Below the pieces are notes generated by a model that was not told the origin of the DNA, searched no databases, and worked only from the letters and a program-made list of their open reading frames with translations. From Lacrimispora sp. 210928-DFI.3.58 (lineage in GTDB: Bacteria > Bacillota > Clostridia > Lachnospirales > Lachnospiraceae), in NCBI RefSeq assembly GCF_020554865.1, contig NZ_JAJCIC010000001.1, positions 186,001 through 250,000 on the forward strand: a stretch of DNA of 64,000 bases, given 5' to 3'. Of the stretch, positions 42,752 through 51,657 are shown piece by piece (within the stretch, counting starts at the first letter, position 1; the number at the start of each line of letters is the position of its first letter). The translations under genes and the position numbers were made by a program.

Positions 42752-43798
42752 ATGAAAATGAAAGACATGCGGCAGAGGATGCCGGGTATCTATGAGGTAA
42801 GGCTTTCAGCCAACCAGAACAGCATTGATGAGATCAACATATTCCTGATCCCCGGAAAAAAGGGAGAGCGCAGCCTCATGATCGATGCCGGCTTTAAGAA
42901 GCGCAGCTGTCTTGCAAAGATGGAAAAGGTCCTCTTTACTCTGGGCATTACCTACGATAAGCTGGATATTTTCCTCACCCATAAGCATCATGACCACTCA
43001 GGACTTGCCAGTGAGTACGCCAGCCTGGGAGCCAGGATCCTCATGAACCCGGAGGAGAACAGGCATCACTATGACTGCCTGTATTACAACCATGACCACG
43101 GCACGGATGAGGACCAGTACAGGGTCCTTCGGAGTGTGGGAGTGACCCCGGAGGGAACGCCGGAGATCTGGGAAATGTTCATGGAGATCAGGCGCCGGGT
43201 GATGGAAAACCGGGGCTGGGAATTTGAAGTCCACCAGTTTCCCTATATGCCGGTGATGGAGGGGCAGGTTTTGAACTATGGGAATCTTACCTTTGAGGCA
43301 GTGCTCTTAAAGGGACATACCTATGGACAGATGGGGCTGTATGAGAGAAAGCACAGGATCTTATTCTGTGCAGACCAGGTCATTGATGGGATCGTCCCCA
43401 TTGTGGGAACCACCTATCCGGATGAGCATCTTCTGGAAGGGTATTTTAAGTCCTTAGAGCGGTTTAAGCATGAATTTGCAGACTGCACGCTGTTTCCTGC
43501 CCACAGGGAGCCCATTACCGATGTCAAAAAGGTGGTAAACCGCATTATTTTTGCTTATCTTGACAAGACAGATATCATGAAGCATATCTTAGACAGGAGT
43601 AAGCGCCGGATGACCACAAAGGAGGTGGCCTGCCTGGCCTATGGCATGGAAAATATCCCGGAGGACACCAAGGAGTTTATCAAGCTCAAGATGGTGATGA
43701 GCAAGACCTTCTCCTGCCTGGAATATCTCAGGGATATGGATTTTGCCATCAGGACAGAGGAAAACGGCACCTACTACTGGCAGTCGCCGGAGCTTTAG
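42752..43798 (+). CDS. Metallo-beta-lactamase fold hydrolase
   Basis: 348 aa. Metal ligands in LTHKHHDHSG (about residues 74-83), GHTYGQMG (about 189) and DQVIDG; a late FPAHREP His (about 249). C-terminal helical extension of about 90 residues (MTTKEVACLAYGMENIPED), as in the MBL proteins with a winged-helix tail. Substrate unknown; lactonase, thioesterase or nuclease activities occur in the superfamily. Single gene with its own promoter. Confidence 0.85.
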   Translation: MKMKDMRQRMPGIYEVRLSANQNSIDEINIFLIPGKKGERSLMIDAGFKKRSCLAKMEKVLFTLGITYDKLDIFLTHKHHDHSGLASEYASLGARILMNPEENRHHYDCLYYNHDHGTDEDQYRVLRSVGVTPEGTPEIWEMFMEIRRRVMENRGWEFEVHQFPYMPVMEGQVLNYGNLTFEAVLLKGHTYGQMGLYERKHRILFCADQVIDGIVPIVGTTYPDEHLLEGYFKSLERFKHEFADCTLFPAHREPITDVKKVVNRIIFAYLDKTDIMKHILDRSKRRMTTKEVACLAYGMENIPEDTKEFIKLKMVMSKTFSCLEYLRDMDFAIRTEENGTYYWQSPEL

Positions 43799-43819
43799 GA
43801 GCATTTAAAAAAATAATCC

Positions 43820-43847
43820 TTGCATATTCGCAGAAAACGTGTATAGT
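43820..43847 (+). promoter_or_regulatory. Probable promoter of folT
   Basis: TTGCAT (43820-43825), 16-nt spacer, TATAGT (43842-43847). The expected start is close to 43854. MITE 3 starts at 43857, so it now lies between this promoter and the THF riboswitch. Confidence 0.6.
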
Positions 43848-43848
43848 A

Positions 43849-43997
43849 GAACTAACGTAACTATTCAGCAGGTCTGCGCACTTGCTGCGCTGACCGTAAG
43901 ATAACTTGAGCCAGAAGGCAAAAATCCCATCGGCGAAGCCGATGTTAAATGGATTTTTGCTCGTAACTGTGAAGGTGCTGAACAGTTATGAACGAAC
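43849..43997. mobile_element. MITE 3 between folT promoter and riboswitch
   Basis: 133-bp element (43857-43989). Ends GTAACTATTCAGCA and TGCTGAACAGTTAT are inverted with two mismatches; the flanks GAACTAAC (43849-43856) and GAACGAAC (43990-43997) match at 7 of 8 bases. An inner hairpin AAAAATCC / GGATTTTT encloses CATCGGC/GCCGATG. Same terminal consensus as MITEs 1 and 2. No ORF. Confidence 0.75.
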
Positions 43998-44007
43998 AAA
44001 ATAAAAA

Positions 44008-44117
44008 GCAGAGTAGGCTTATGTGCGTTAAGTGCCGGCTGAACAGGGAGTTGTCAGCTGGACGAAAGGGACAAGGGGGTCCTTGTTACCTGCGGTACAT
44101 AGGCCGCATCCCGCTGC
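44008..44117 (+). promoter_or_regulatory. Tetrahydrofolate (THF, folT-type) riboswitch
   Basis: Conserved THF-I aptamer blocks appear in order: GCAGAGTAGG, GTGCGTTAAGTGCC, GGGAGTTG, GGACGAAAGG, ACCTGCGGTACATAGG and GCCGCATCCCGCTGC. GCAG at the start pairs with CTGC at the end (P1). It binds reduced folates and lowers expression of the downstream folate transporter gene; the RBS AAAGGAGGT lies 45 nt further on. Confidence 0.92.
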
Positions 44118-44179
44118 AACAGAGAGTATTATTATCTCCGATTGTGGTTTGAGAGGTCTGCAAAGGAGGTAATTTTTTT

Positions 44180-44749
44180 ATGAAGAGATTAGCAACTTTG
44201 TTTACCTGTTCGTACAATGAGCTGAAGCAGGTAAGAACTGTCACTGTCTGCGCCATGCTGGGAGCACTGGCCATTGTCCTCGGCTCCTTCAGCATTCAGG
44301 TAACGGAGACCATCCGGGTAGGATTTTCAGGGATCCCGAATGAAATGGTCCATTATCTGTTCGGCCCCGTTGTGGGAAGCCTGTTTGCAGGGGCCCTTGA
44401 TATCCTCAAGTACATGCTGAAGCCGGTGGGAGCATTTTTTCCTGGGCTGACCCTGGTGACCATGCTGGCAGGAGTGATCTACGGCAGCATTTTCTACAAA
44501 AAGCCCATCACCCTGGCACGGGTGCTGGCCGCCCATTTTATCGTGTCCCTGGTGTGCAATGTGATCCTTAACACATGGTGCCTTTCCATTCTCTACGGAA
44601 AGGGCTTTCTGATACTTCTGCCCCCCAGGATCATGAAGAATCTGATCATGTGGCCCATTGATTCCCTGATCTTTTTTAACATTGCAAAGCTTCTGGAGAC
44701 AGCGGGGGTATTCCGTATCCTGGGAAAGGGAAGGACTGCGGCTTCATAA
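44180..44749 (+). CDS. folT: Folate ECF transporter S component
   Basis: 189-aa membrane protein with about six spans; the substrate-binding subunit of an energy-coupling-factor transporter for folate. GALAIVLGSFSIQVTETIRV and FSGIPNEMVHYLFGPVVGSL are typical of FolT. The THF riboswitch upstream supports folate as ligand. The shared EcfA/A'/T module is elsewhere. Confidence 0.92.
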   Translation: MKRLATLFTCSYNELKQVRTVTVCAMLGALAIVLGSFSIQVTETIRVGFSGIPNEMVHYLFGPVVGSLFAGALDILKYMLKPVGAFFPGLTLVTMLAGVIYGSIFYKKPITLARVLAAHFIVSLVCNVILNTWCLSILYGKGFLILLPPRIMKNLIMWPIDSLIFFNIAKLLETAGVFRILGKGRTAAS

Positions 44750-44779
44750 AAGGTATTTCCAATATAGGAGGATGGCAAT

Positions 44780-45631
44780 ATGAAACTGAACACAGGTATG
44801 AGGTGTCACGATTTGTGTCCGAAGATGGAGATGGAAAAGGTGTTTGCAGAGGCAAAGGCAAATAACATCCATCAGATACAGCTTGCCTTTGGCAAATCCA
44901 TCAGCAACTATGATTTTTCCACCGGCCATTACAGCCCCGGTTTTGCCCGCTACATTGCCTCCGAGCTTCAGAAAAATGATGTTCATGTGGCAGTGCTGGG
45001 CTGTTATATCAACCCTACCAATCCCATTGAGGAAAAGCGGAAAGCGGCGGTTGCCCGCTTTATTGAGCATTTAAAATACGCCCGTATCATAGGGGCGGAT
45101 ATGGTGGGAACAGAGACAGGGCGGCTTGATCCTGATTTTAAGGTGACGGAGGAATCCTACACAGAGGATGCCTACCAGCTCCTCCTAAAGAGCATGAGGG
45201 AGATCGTGGCGGCAGCGGAGAAGCTGGGTGTGATCGTGGGCGTGGAAGGCGTGTTCAACCACACCCTGTACAGCCCTGCCAGAATGAAGCGTTTCCTGGA
45301 GGATATCGATTCTCCCAATGTGGAGGTCATCCTGGACGCAGTGAACCTGATCCATCCGGACGAGGTGGAGCCGGAGGCCCAGAAGCGGGTGATCGACAAG
45401 GCATTCTCCTATTACGGGGATAAGATCAGCGTGCTCCATGTAAAGGACTTTGTATTTGATGGCGAGGAGCAGCTGTTCCGCCATGTGGGCGACGGCCTGT
45501 TCCATTATGAGCCGTTAATGAAGCAGGTAAAGGAGAAAAAGCCCCGGATCACCATGCTTCTTGAAAATTCCAGCAGGGAGCGGTTCCACGGGGATGTGGC
45601 ATTTTTGCAGGAGATCTATGACAGGGTGTAG
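44780..45631 (+). CDS. Sugar phosphate isomerase/epimerase family (TIM barrel)
   Basis: 283-aa xylose-isomerase-like barrel. Metal-binding Glu/Asp/His positions are visible in VGVEGVFNHTLY, VILDAVNLIHPD, VLHVKDFVF and LLENSSRERF. Acts on a sugar or polyol that I cannot define. GGAGGAT RBS; 30 nt after folT, so possibly co-transcribed. Terminator at 45661. Confidence 0.82.
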   Translation: MKLNTGMRCHDLCPKMEMEKVFAEAKANNIHQIQLAFGKSISNYDFSTGHYSPGFARYIASELQKNDVHVAVLGCYINPTNPIEEKRKAAVARFIEHLKYARIIGADMVGTETGRLDPDFKVTEESYTEDAYQLLLKSMREIVAAAEKLGVIVGVEGVFNHTLYSPARMKRFLEDIDSPNVEVILDAVNLIHPDEVEPEAQKRVIDKAFSYYGDKISVLHVKDFVFDGEEQLFRHVGDGLFHYEPLMKQVKEKKPRITMLLENSSRERFHGDVAFLQEIYDRV

Positions 45632-45660
45632 AAAAGCTGCTGAAGACTGAGAGAGAATAG

Positions 45661-45722
45661 AAAACGTGTCCGAAAGACATCCGGTGGCCTTTGGAGCTCC
45701 GGATGGTCCGGGCACGTTTTTT
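45661..45722 (+). terminator. Terminator after the isomerase gene
   Basis: AAAACGTG and CATCCGG pair with CCGGATG and CACGTTTT, followed by TTT. The following 45734-45773 holds a degraded CGCGTTTTGC hairpin; nothing else is seen up to the MATE stop. Confidence 0.88.
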
Positions 45723-45838
45723 GCTGCCAGGTATCCGGAAAAAACATGCCGTTGACGCGTTTTGCCGGATCATGCATCTGTGCGTGAAATGCAGCAGTAT
45801 AAAGGCGTGAGCAGCAGCTTCTGGGAAGCGCTGCTGTA

Positions 45839-47209
45839 CTAAGCTTTCGTCCGCTTCAGCTTTCGGAAGGAGGCTGTAAACAAGGTCACGGTGGTGCACA
45901 CAGCCAGAGCATCTGCAACCGGCTCTGCCAGAAACACAGCGAATACCTTATCCCCAAAGAAATTTGGAAGGATATAGATAAGCGGAATCAGAAGGATGAC
46001 CTTCCTCAAAAGGGCGAGAAACAGGGATGTCTTGCTGTTGCCCAGGGCAATAAAGGTCTGCTGGCAGGCGATCTGTGCCCCGAAGATCAGGGAGGCAGCC
46101 ATATAAATGCGGATGGCCCATGTACTGAAGGCAGTGAGACCTGCGTCCTGGGTGAAGATAGCGATGAACAGTCCGGGAGCAAACATGCTCACTGCCCAGA
46201 TCAGGGAGGAGAACCCCAGGCAGACAGCGAGGAGGATGCGGAAGGCGCGGTCCACCCTGCCGATCTTCCCGGCACCGAAGTTAAAGCTGATAATGGGCTG
46301 GGCTCCCTGGGTCATACCCTGGAGGGGCAGCATGGAAAACTGCATGACACTGCCTAAGATCGTCATGGCACCCACGGCTACATCGCCTCCGTATTTTAAC
46401 AGGGACGTGTTAAAACAGATATTTAAAATGCTTTCCGTAAACTGCATCACAAAGGGAGCAGCCCCCAGGGCGATGGCCGGAGCCAGGATATCCCTCTGAG
46501 GCTTCATATACCTGGGCTTTATGTTCAGATAGCTCTTTCCGGAGAGGAGAAAGCAAACCACCCATACGGCAGAGATCCCCTGGGAAATAATAGTGGCCAA
46601 TGCAGCGCCCCTGACGCCCATGTGGAAGCCGAACATGAGGATCGGGTCTAAGATGATATTGGATATGGCTCCGATCAGCACTGTGAGCATGCCTGTCTTG
46701 GCATAGCCCTGGGCGTTGATAAAGGCATTGAGCCCCAGGGAGAGCTGCACAAAAACAGTGCCCAGGGAGTAGATCTGCATGTAAGCCCAGCCGTATTCGA
46801 TGGTATTGCCGCTGGCACCGAACATGAGAAGGATGGAGCGTCCAAATATCTGGAAGAACAGGGTCAGGGCAAACGCAACGATCAGAAGGGCCGCAGTGCA
46901 GTTGCCCAGGATGTGCTCTGCCTCCTCCTTCCTCCCTTTTCCCAACATGATAGAGGCTCTGGGAGCGCCTCCCATACTGACAAGGGCAGCAAAGGCGGAG
47001 ATCGCCATAATGACCGGGAAGGTAACGCCTACGCCGGTGAGGGCATTGGCCCCCTCGCCCGGCAGATGGCCGATGTACATGCGGTCTACCATATTGTAGA
47101 GCACGTTGATGATCTGGGCCGTGATAGCGGGCAGGGCCAGCTTAAAAAGAAGCTTTCCCACACTGCCTGTACCAAGATCGATCTCTTTTGCCTGCTTTTT
47201 TATCTCCAT
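45839..47209 (-). CDS. MATE family exporter 3
   Basis: 456-aa transporter with about 12 spans (LPAITAQIINVLYNMVDRMY; GMTQGAQPIISFNFGAGKIG), closely related to MATE 2. AAAGGAA precedes the ATG. Single gene on the minus strand; its upstream region is R1 copy 3. Substrate unknown. Confidence 0.9.
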   Translation of the reverse strand: MEIKKQAKEIDLGTGSVGKLLFKLALPAITAQIINVLYNMVDRMYIGHLPGEGANALTGVGVTFPVIMAISAFAALVSMGGAPRASIMLGKGRKEEAEHILGNCTAALLIVAFALTLFFQIFGRSILLMFGASGNTIEYGWAYMQIYSLGTVFVQLSLGLNAFINAQGYAKTGMLTVLIGAISNIILDPILMFGFHMGVRGAALATIISQGISAVWVVCFLLSGKSYLNIKPRYMKPQRDILAPAIALGAAPFVMQFTESILNICFNTSLLKYGGDVAVGAMTILGSVMQFSMLPLQGMTQGAQPIISFNFGAGKIGRVDRAFRILLAVCLGFSSLIWAVSMFAPGLFIAIFTQDAGLTAFSTWAIRIYMAASLIFGAQIACQQTFIALGNSKTSLFLALLRKVILLIPLIYILPNFFGDKVFAVFLAEPVADALAVCTTVTLFTASFRKLKRTKA

Positions 47210-47226
47210 GTCTGTTATTCCTTTCT

Positions 47227-47340
47227 AAACCTACATGCGTCCGGACGGCGGACGCGCCACCGCGCCGCGAAAGTCTGGTGGACGCATTTGACATACCTGA
47301 ATACATGCCGCCTATCCGGCGGCAGGACTTTTATAGTAAA
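47227..47340 (+). repeat. R1 repeat, copy 3
   Basis: Starts AAACCTACATGCGTCC and ends GGACTTTTATAGTAAA. In the outer stem CC changes to TC and the partner GG to GA (ATGCGTCC/GGACGCAT), keeping pairing. Lies 17 bp upstream of the MATE start. Confidence 0.88.
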
Positions 47341-47436
47341 AGTCCAAGAGGGCCGTTTAATAACTATATCGCTCTTGGGGCGGAATGTCAATTGACACAT
47401 TGGAGCTGGTTGTCATTTCCGATCTGCATTGTGTTT

Positions 47437-47495
47437 TGGCATTTTGTGCCGTGGCCGTCGGGAGGAGGGCTGGATGCTTTCGTTTTGGACGCAGG
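47437..47495 (+). repeat. R2 fragment (left end)
   Basis: GGCATTTTGTGCCGTGGC and GGGCTGGATGCT match the left arm of the element at 53128-53374. The rest of 47341-47592 shows nothing I recognise apart from the DUF1848 RBS. Confidence 0.65.
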
Positions 47496-47592
47496 GACCT
47501 CTGTAGGTTTTGAACGCAGGGATATCCTGCTTGCAGAGAGCAGCAGCCAGGAGTTATAATAGGGAGAACGGAAAAGAAGAGGAGGCAGGCTG

Positions 47593-48531
47593 GTGGTCAT
47601 CAACACGGGGAGCAGGACTGATATTCCCGCCTATTACAGCAGGTGGTTTTACAACAGGATAAGGGAGGGCTTTGTCCTCGTGAGAAATCCCTACAACCCG
47701 GAGCAGGTAACGCGCTACCGCTTAAACCCGGATGTGGTGGACTGCCTTGCCTTCTGTACGAAGAACCCGGAGCCTATGCTGGAGCGCCTGGGGGAGCTGA
47801 AGGGCTTTCGGCAGCTCTGGTTTGTGACGATCACGCCCTATGGAAAGGAGATCGAGCCCCATGTGCCGGATAAAGCGCGGGTGATGGAGGCCTTTAAGAG
47901 GCTGTCGAAAGCCGTGGGGCGGCAGGCTGTGGGATGGCGCTATGATCCCATTTTTATAGACAATACCTATTCCCTGGAGTTTCATCTGGAGAGGTTTGAA
48001 CAGATGGCAGAAAAGCTTTCCGGGTATACGGACTACTGCATTATCAGCTTTATTGACCTGTACCAAAAGACAAAGCGGAATTTTCCCGGAGTAAGGGAGG
48101 TAACAAGGGAAGAACGGCAGGTGCTTGGCAGGGAGTTTGTGAGGATTGGAAAAAAATACCTCATTTCCATAAAAAGCTGCTGCGAGGGAGAGGATTTAAA
48201 GCCCTGGGGAGTGGACACCTCCGGATGTATGACAAAAGAAGTGATCGAACGGGCCACAGGCCTCACCTTAAGCCTGCCGGGCAGAAAGCAGCCGGCCAGA
48301 AAGGGCTGTGCCTGTCTTTTGGGAGATGACATCGGCGTTTACAATACCTGCGGACACGGCTGTCTCTACTGCTATGCCAATGAGGACCGGGAGCAGGCTG
48401 CCGCCAATTTAAGATACCACGATCCGGATTCGCCCCTTTTGGCAGGAAGACTCCTTCCAGGTGAGAAGGTGCGTGATGCAGAGCAGGTGTCCTGGGCAGA
48501 CGGACAGATGCGGCTGCTGTTTGATATATAA
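47593..48531 (+). CDS. DUF1848 family Fe-S-like protein
   Basis: 312-aa protein with the DUF1848 pattern: SRTDIPAYYSRWFYNRI at the start, DCLAFCTKNPEPML, WRYDPIFI, and a C-terminal Cys cluster GCACLLGDDIGVYNTCGHGC followed by LYCYAN, which resembles a radical-SAM/Fe-S site. Function unknown. The start is GTG 47593 with AGAGGAGG 7 nt upstream. It is 15 nt before a HAD gene. Confidence 0.85.
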   Translation: MVINTGSRTDIPAYYSRWFYNRIREGFVLVRNPYNPEQVTRYRLNPDVVDCLAFCTKNPEPMLERLGELKGFRQLWFVTITPYGKEIEPHVPDKARVMEAFKRLSKAVGRQAVGWRYDPIFIDNTYSLEFHLERFEQMAEKLSGYTDYCIISFIDLYQKTKRNFPGVREVTREERQVLGREFVRIGKKYLISIKSCCEGEDLKPWGVDTSGCMTKEVIERATGLTLSLPGRKQPARKGCACLLGDDIGVYNTCGHGCLYCYANEDREQAAANLRYHDPDSPLLAGRLLPGEKVRDAEQVSWADGQMRLLFDI

Positions 48532-48546
48532 TACAAGGAGGATAGC

Positions 48547-49371
48547 ATGGTAAAGGCTATATTTTTTGATATTGACGGTACACTTAGGGAATTTGACGGC
48601 GGCGGTATATGTGGGAGCACAAAGAGAGCTTTGGCCGAGGCAAGGAAGGCAGGTATACGGCTGTTTATTGCCACAGGACGCCATTATCTGGAGATAGAGG
48701 AAGAAAACCTGCTGGAGGATCTGGAATTTGACGGCTATGTGACCTTAAATGGCCAGTACTGCTTTCTGAAGGATCCGGGGAAAGAAGCACAGAGGGTAGT
48801 CTACAAAAATCCCATCTGCCAGGAGCAGGTAAAGCAGATCCTGGACCTGATTGAGGAGGATCCTTTCCCCTGCCTTTTCATGGAGGCCCACAGAATGTAT
48901 ATCAATTACGCGGATGAGCGGGTAGAGCGCGTGCAGAGGGGAATAGGAACAGCTATTCCACCTGTGTCGGACATCCAAAGAGCAGCCCGGCATGAAATAT
49001 TCCAGATCATACCCTACATGGACAAGAAACGCATTGCAGAGCTGGTGGGAAAGCTCCCCTACTGCGATGCCTCCCTATGGCACGACGGAGATGCCGTAGA
49101 CCTGATGCCAAAGGGAAGCAGCAAGGTCACAGGTATCCGGAAGATATTGTCCCATCTGGGTATCTCCCGTGAAGAAACAGCCGCCATCGGAGACGGCAGA
49201 AACGACATCACCATGCTCCGCTTTGCCGGAACCGGCATCGCCATGGGCAACGCCTTCCCGGAGACAAAGGAAGCCGCGGACTACGTGACGGGAGATATAA
49301 AAGAGGATGGGCTGGCTCAGGCAGTGAGGTGGCTGATGGAATTGTTTCCTTTCCGTACCTCCTCTAAATAG
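48547..49371 (+). CDS. HAD-superfamily Cof-type phosphatase 1
   Basis: 274 aa. Motif I FDIDGTL (residues 7-13), motif II LFIATGR, Lys in MPKGSSKVTGI and motif IV IGDGRNDITML. The C2 cap of Cof-type enzymes lies between. Dephosphorylates sugar phosphates or other small phosphoesters. AAGGAGGAT RBS. Its 3' end overlaps the antisense YheO-like remnant. Confidence 0.9.
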   Translation: MVKAIFFDIDGTLREFDGGGICGSTKRALAEARKAGIRLFIATGRHYLEIEEENLLEDLEFDGYVTLNGQYCFLKDPGKEAQRVVYKNPICQEQVKQILDLIEEDPFPCLFMEAHRMYINYADERVERVQRGIGTAIPPVSDIQRAARHEIFQIIPYMDKKRIAELVGKLPYCDASLWHDGDAVDLMPKGSSKVTGIRKILSHLGISREETAAIGDGRNDITMLRFAGTGIAMGNAFPETKEAADYVTGDIKEDGLAQAVRWLMELFPFRTSSK

Positions 49372-49487
49372 CTATAGACAGTTACACGGGAAATTCCTAA
49401 TTTTTCTGCTACCCGGTCAACGGCTCCTTTCACTAGAAAAAGCCCTTTGCTGTCCATAAATGCAATAACATTCAGACGTCGCGGTAA
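49317..49487 (-). pseudogene. Truncated YheO-like HTH regulator (C-terminal remnant)
   Basis: The minus-strand frame encodes PRRLNVIAFMDSKGLFLVKG followed by AVDRVAEKLGISRVTVYSYL, the C-terminal helix-turn-helix of YheO/DauR-type regulators (usual length about 220 aa). The N-terminal PAS-like domain is missing, and the frame runs upstream into the end of the macrodomain gene. The stop lies inside the 3' end of the HAD gene. Reads as a deletion remnant. Confidence 0.65.
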
Positions 49488-49515
49488 GACCCCGATTTGA
49501 TCATGTGGGGTATTT

Positions 49516-50301
49516 TCAACGGTTTGCCAGCAGCCGTTCATAGATGTCAAAATCTTTATCTGTAAAGACATTAAATATTACCTGGCGGATAGAGCTGTCT
49601 GTCTCCAGAAAATGGGCCACGGTTTCTGTTGCTATTTTTGCTGCTCTATCCTGGGGGAAGTGGAATACGCCAGTTGAGATACAGCAGAAGGCAATGGACT
49701 GGATCCCATTGGCAGCAGCCAATTCTAAACAGGAACGGTAGCAGCCTGCCAGCAGCTCACAATCCTTTCTGCGTAAGGGACCGGAAATGATCGGCCCAAC
49801 TGTGTGGAGCACATAGTTACAGGGGAGATTGTAGCCTTTTGTGATTTTGGCGGTTCCGGCTGCCTCCGGATGCCCCTGGGCCTGCATGATTTCATTGCAC
49901 TCGATCCGTAGCTGGATACCAGAATATGAGTGGATCATATTGTCGATGCAGGAATGGCAGGGCTGCCAGCATCCTAATAGGGCGCTGTTTGCGGCATTTA
50001 CGATCGCATCACAGCGCAAGGTGGTAATGTCTCCCTGCCAGAGACAGATCCGGGGATCTGTGCCGGCCGGAGCCAGGGACTTACAATCTACAATACCGCG
50101 CTTTCTGATCTCCAGAGATAAATACTCATCCTGCATTTGGAGAAAGTCCAAAGATGCCGGATAAGGGGGACGGATATTAAAAAGAGAGCGCAATAATTGC
50201 CTCTGTCCTGATTCATTATCAGGAATTTCTGCGTTTTTGTACTGCGGCATTTCATCCAACAGTGCTTTGATCAAATAAAGCCGTCGTTCTTCCTGGTTCA
50301 T
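49516..50301 (-). CDS. Zn-type macrodomain protein (ADP-ribosyl hydrolase)
   Basis: 261 aa. An N-terminal helical part (1-80) precedes a macrodomain: WQGDITTLRCDAIVNAANSA (about 91-110), then QPCHSCIDNMIHSYSGIQLR, the Cys/His segment of the zinc-containing macrodomains linked to class-M sirtuins, and ISTGVFHFPQDRAA. Members remove ADP-ribose from proteins. AGAAGGAGGG RBS. Fic and sirtuin genes lie upstream on the same strand, separated by R1 copy 4. Confidence 0.9.
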   Translation of the reverse strand: MNQEERRLYLIKALLDEMPQYKNAEIPDNESGQRQLLRSLFNIRPPYPASLDFLQMQDEYLSLEIRKRGIVDCKSLAPAGTDPRICLWQGDITTLRCDAIVNAANSALLGCWQPCHSCIDNMIHSYSGIQLRIECNEIMQAQGHPEAAGTAKITKGYNLPCNYVLHTVGPIISGPLRRKDCELLAGCYRSCLELAAANGIQSIAFCCISTGVFHFPQDRAAKIATETVAHFLETDSSIRQVIFNVFTDKDFDIYERLLANR

Positions 50302-50330
50302 TTTCTCCCTCCTTCTTTTATTATCATGGT

Positions 50331-50479
50331 AAACCTACATGCGCCCGGCAGCGGACGCGCCACCGCATTATGAAAGTCTGGTGGGCGTATTTGGCATACC
50401 TGAATGCAAGCCTCCTATTCGGCGGCAGGACTTTTATAGTAACGTACATGTCGCCTGCCGGTCAACACTTTCATAGTAA
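50331..50479 (+). repeat. R1 repeat, copy 4, plus a partial second end
   Basis: Full unit 50331-50442 (AAACCTACATGCGCCCGGC to ATAGTAA). It is followed by 50443-50479, which repeats only the last ~37 bp (ACATGTCGCCTGCCGG to TTTCATAGTAA), as if a tandem copy had been deleted internally. Confidence 0.82.
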
Positions 50480-50510
50480 TTTTTGAAATGCGGGAGATGG
50501 AGATAAAATT

Positions 50511-51557
50511 TTATATGCGGACATATCCGGTTGCAGGACCTGCGCCAACTTTTGCAATGTAGCCGCTTTTTACGAAAGCCGTCAGAGTGCGTTCCACCGT
50601 AATCTTACTGATATCCGGACAAAGCTCCATAATTTCTTTCTTCGTGATCTTACCGACCTTTTGATCGATTACTGCTTTAATCCGTTCGGGTTTGGAAAGG
50701 CCTCGATGTTTCAAATGCTCTACCCGGTTTTCAAACTCATTATAGGCCTTCAGGATAATTCCTAGGTAATATTTTACAAATGGCTCATAGCTGTTTGTGC
50801 ATATATGCCAACCAGCTGAACTGGCCTGCAGCGCCTCATAGTAAGTCTCTTTCGTTTTTTCAATCAACGTTTCCATACTGATATATTTTCCTACAAGATA
50901 TCCCGCTTTGTAAAATAGCAGTAGTGTCAGCAGCCGGCTCATACGCCCATTGCCATCGTTGAAGGGGTGGATACAAAGAAAATCAAGGATAAACATGGGA
51001 ATAAGAAGCAATCTATCTATTTTATCGGCATTCCAGGCTTCCCAAAATCTGGTGCACATTTCTTCCATCGCATCTGCTGTCTGAAATGCAGAAACAGGAA
51101 TAAATCTCGTATTTTGATGACCCTCGGCATCTATTTCTGCAATCACATTGTCTGCATTTTTGTAATTTCCGCCAGCAGTACCGTGCGAATAAGAATACAG
51201 ATCCCTGTGAAGCTGTAAAATAAGGCTCGGTCTGGGGGTGATGTATTCGTAGCTTTCATGGATCGTGGCCAGCACTTCCCGATAACCGGCAATTTCCTGC
51301 TCGGAACGGTTACGGGGTTCAGCTTTCTGACTTACCAATTCTTTCAGACGCTTATCACTGGTGAAAATACCCTCGATTCTGTTAGACGCGCCGGTGCTCT
51401 GAATCAGCGCGACTTCCAGAAGAGCCTTCAATTCATCCGTGTTCGCCTCCAGAAATAATTCCTGCTTGCCTTTATGTTCGTGGATACTTCCTGTCATCTG
51501 AACAATTTCAGGTGTCAGCAGTTTCTCAGGAGTTTTTGTATAGTCGAATTCCCGCAT
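50511..51557 (-). CDS. Fic/DOC family protein (AMPylase-type)
   Basis: 348 aa. The Fic motif is HPFNDGNGR (about 197-205), complete for catalysis. An N-terminal inhibitory helix is present with SNRIEG (S58, E62, G63), the SxxxEG class II signature. The C-terminus is a winged helix (KPERIKAVIDQKVGKITKKE). Such proteins transfer AMP, or remove it, on target proteins. ATG 51557 has AAGGAGA upstream; an earlier ATG (51572) precedes that RBS. Lower GC than flanking genes. Between sirtuin and macrodomain genes. Confidence 0.9.
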   Translation of the reverse strand: MREFDYTKTPEKLLTPEIVQMTGSIHEHKGKQELFLEANTDELKALLEVALIQSTGASNRIEGIFTSDKRLKELVSQKAEPRNRSEQEIAGYREVLATIHESYEYITPRPSLILQLHRDLYSYSHGTAGGNYKNADNVIAEIDAEGHQNTRFIPVSAFQTADAMEEMCTRFWEAWNADKIDRLLLIPMFILDFLCIHPFNDGNGRMSRLLTLLLFYKAGYLVGKYISMETLIEKTKETYYEALQASSAGWHICTNSYEPFVKYYLGIILKAYNEFENRVEHLKHRGLSKPERIKAVIDQKVGKITKKEIMELCPDISKITVERTLTAFVKSGYIAKVGAGPATGYVRI

Positions 51558-51657
51558 AGTAATCTCCTTCATTTCAGTTTATCTCCATCATTATACCCTG
51601 GAATGATGGAGATTACAATAGCGATGATGGAGATAGGATGCCCGTTTTCCATATGTT

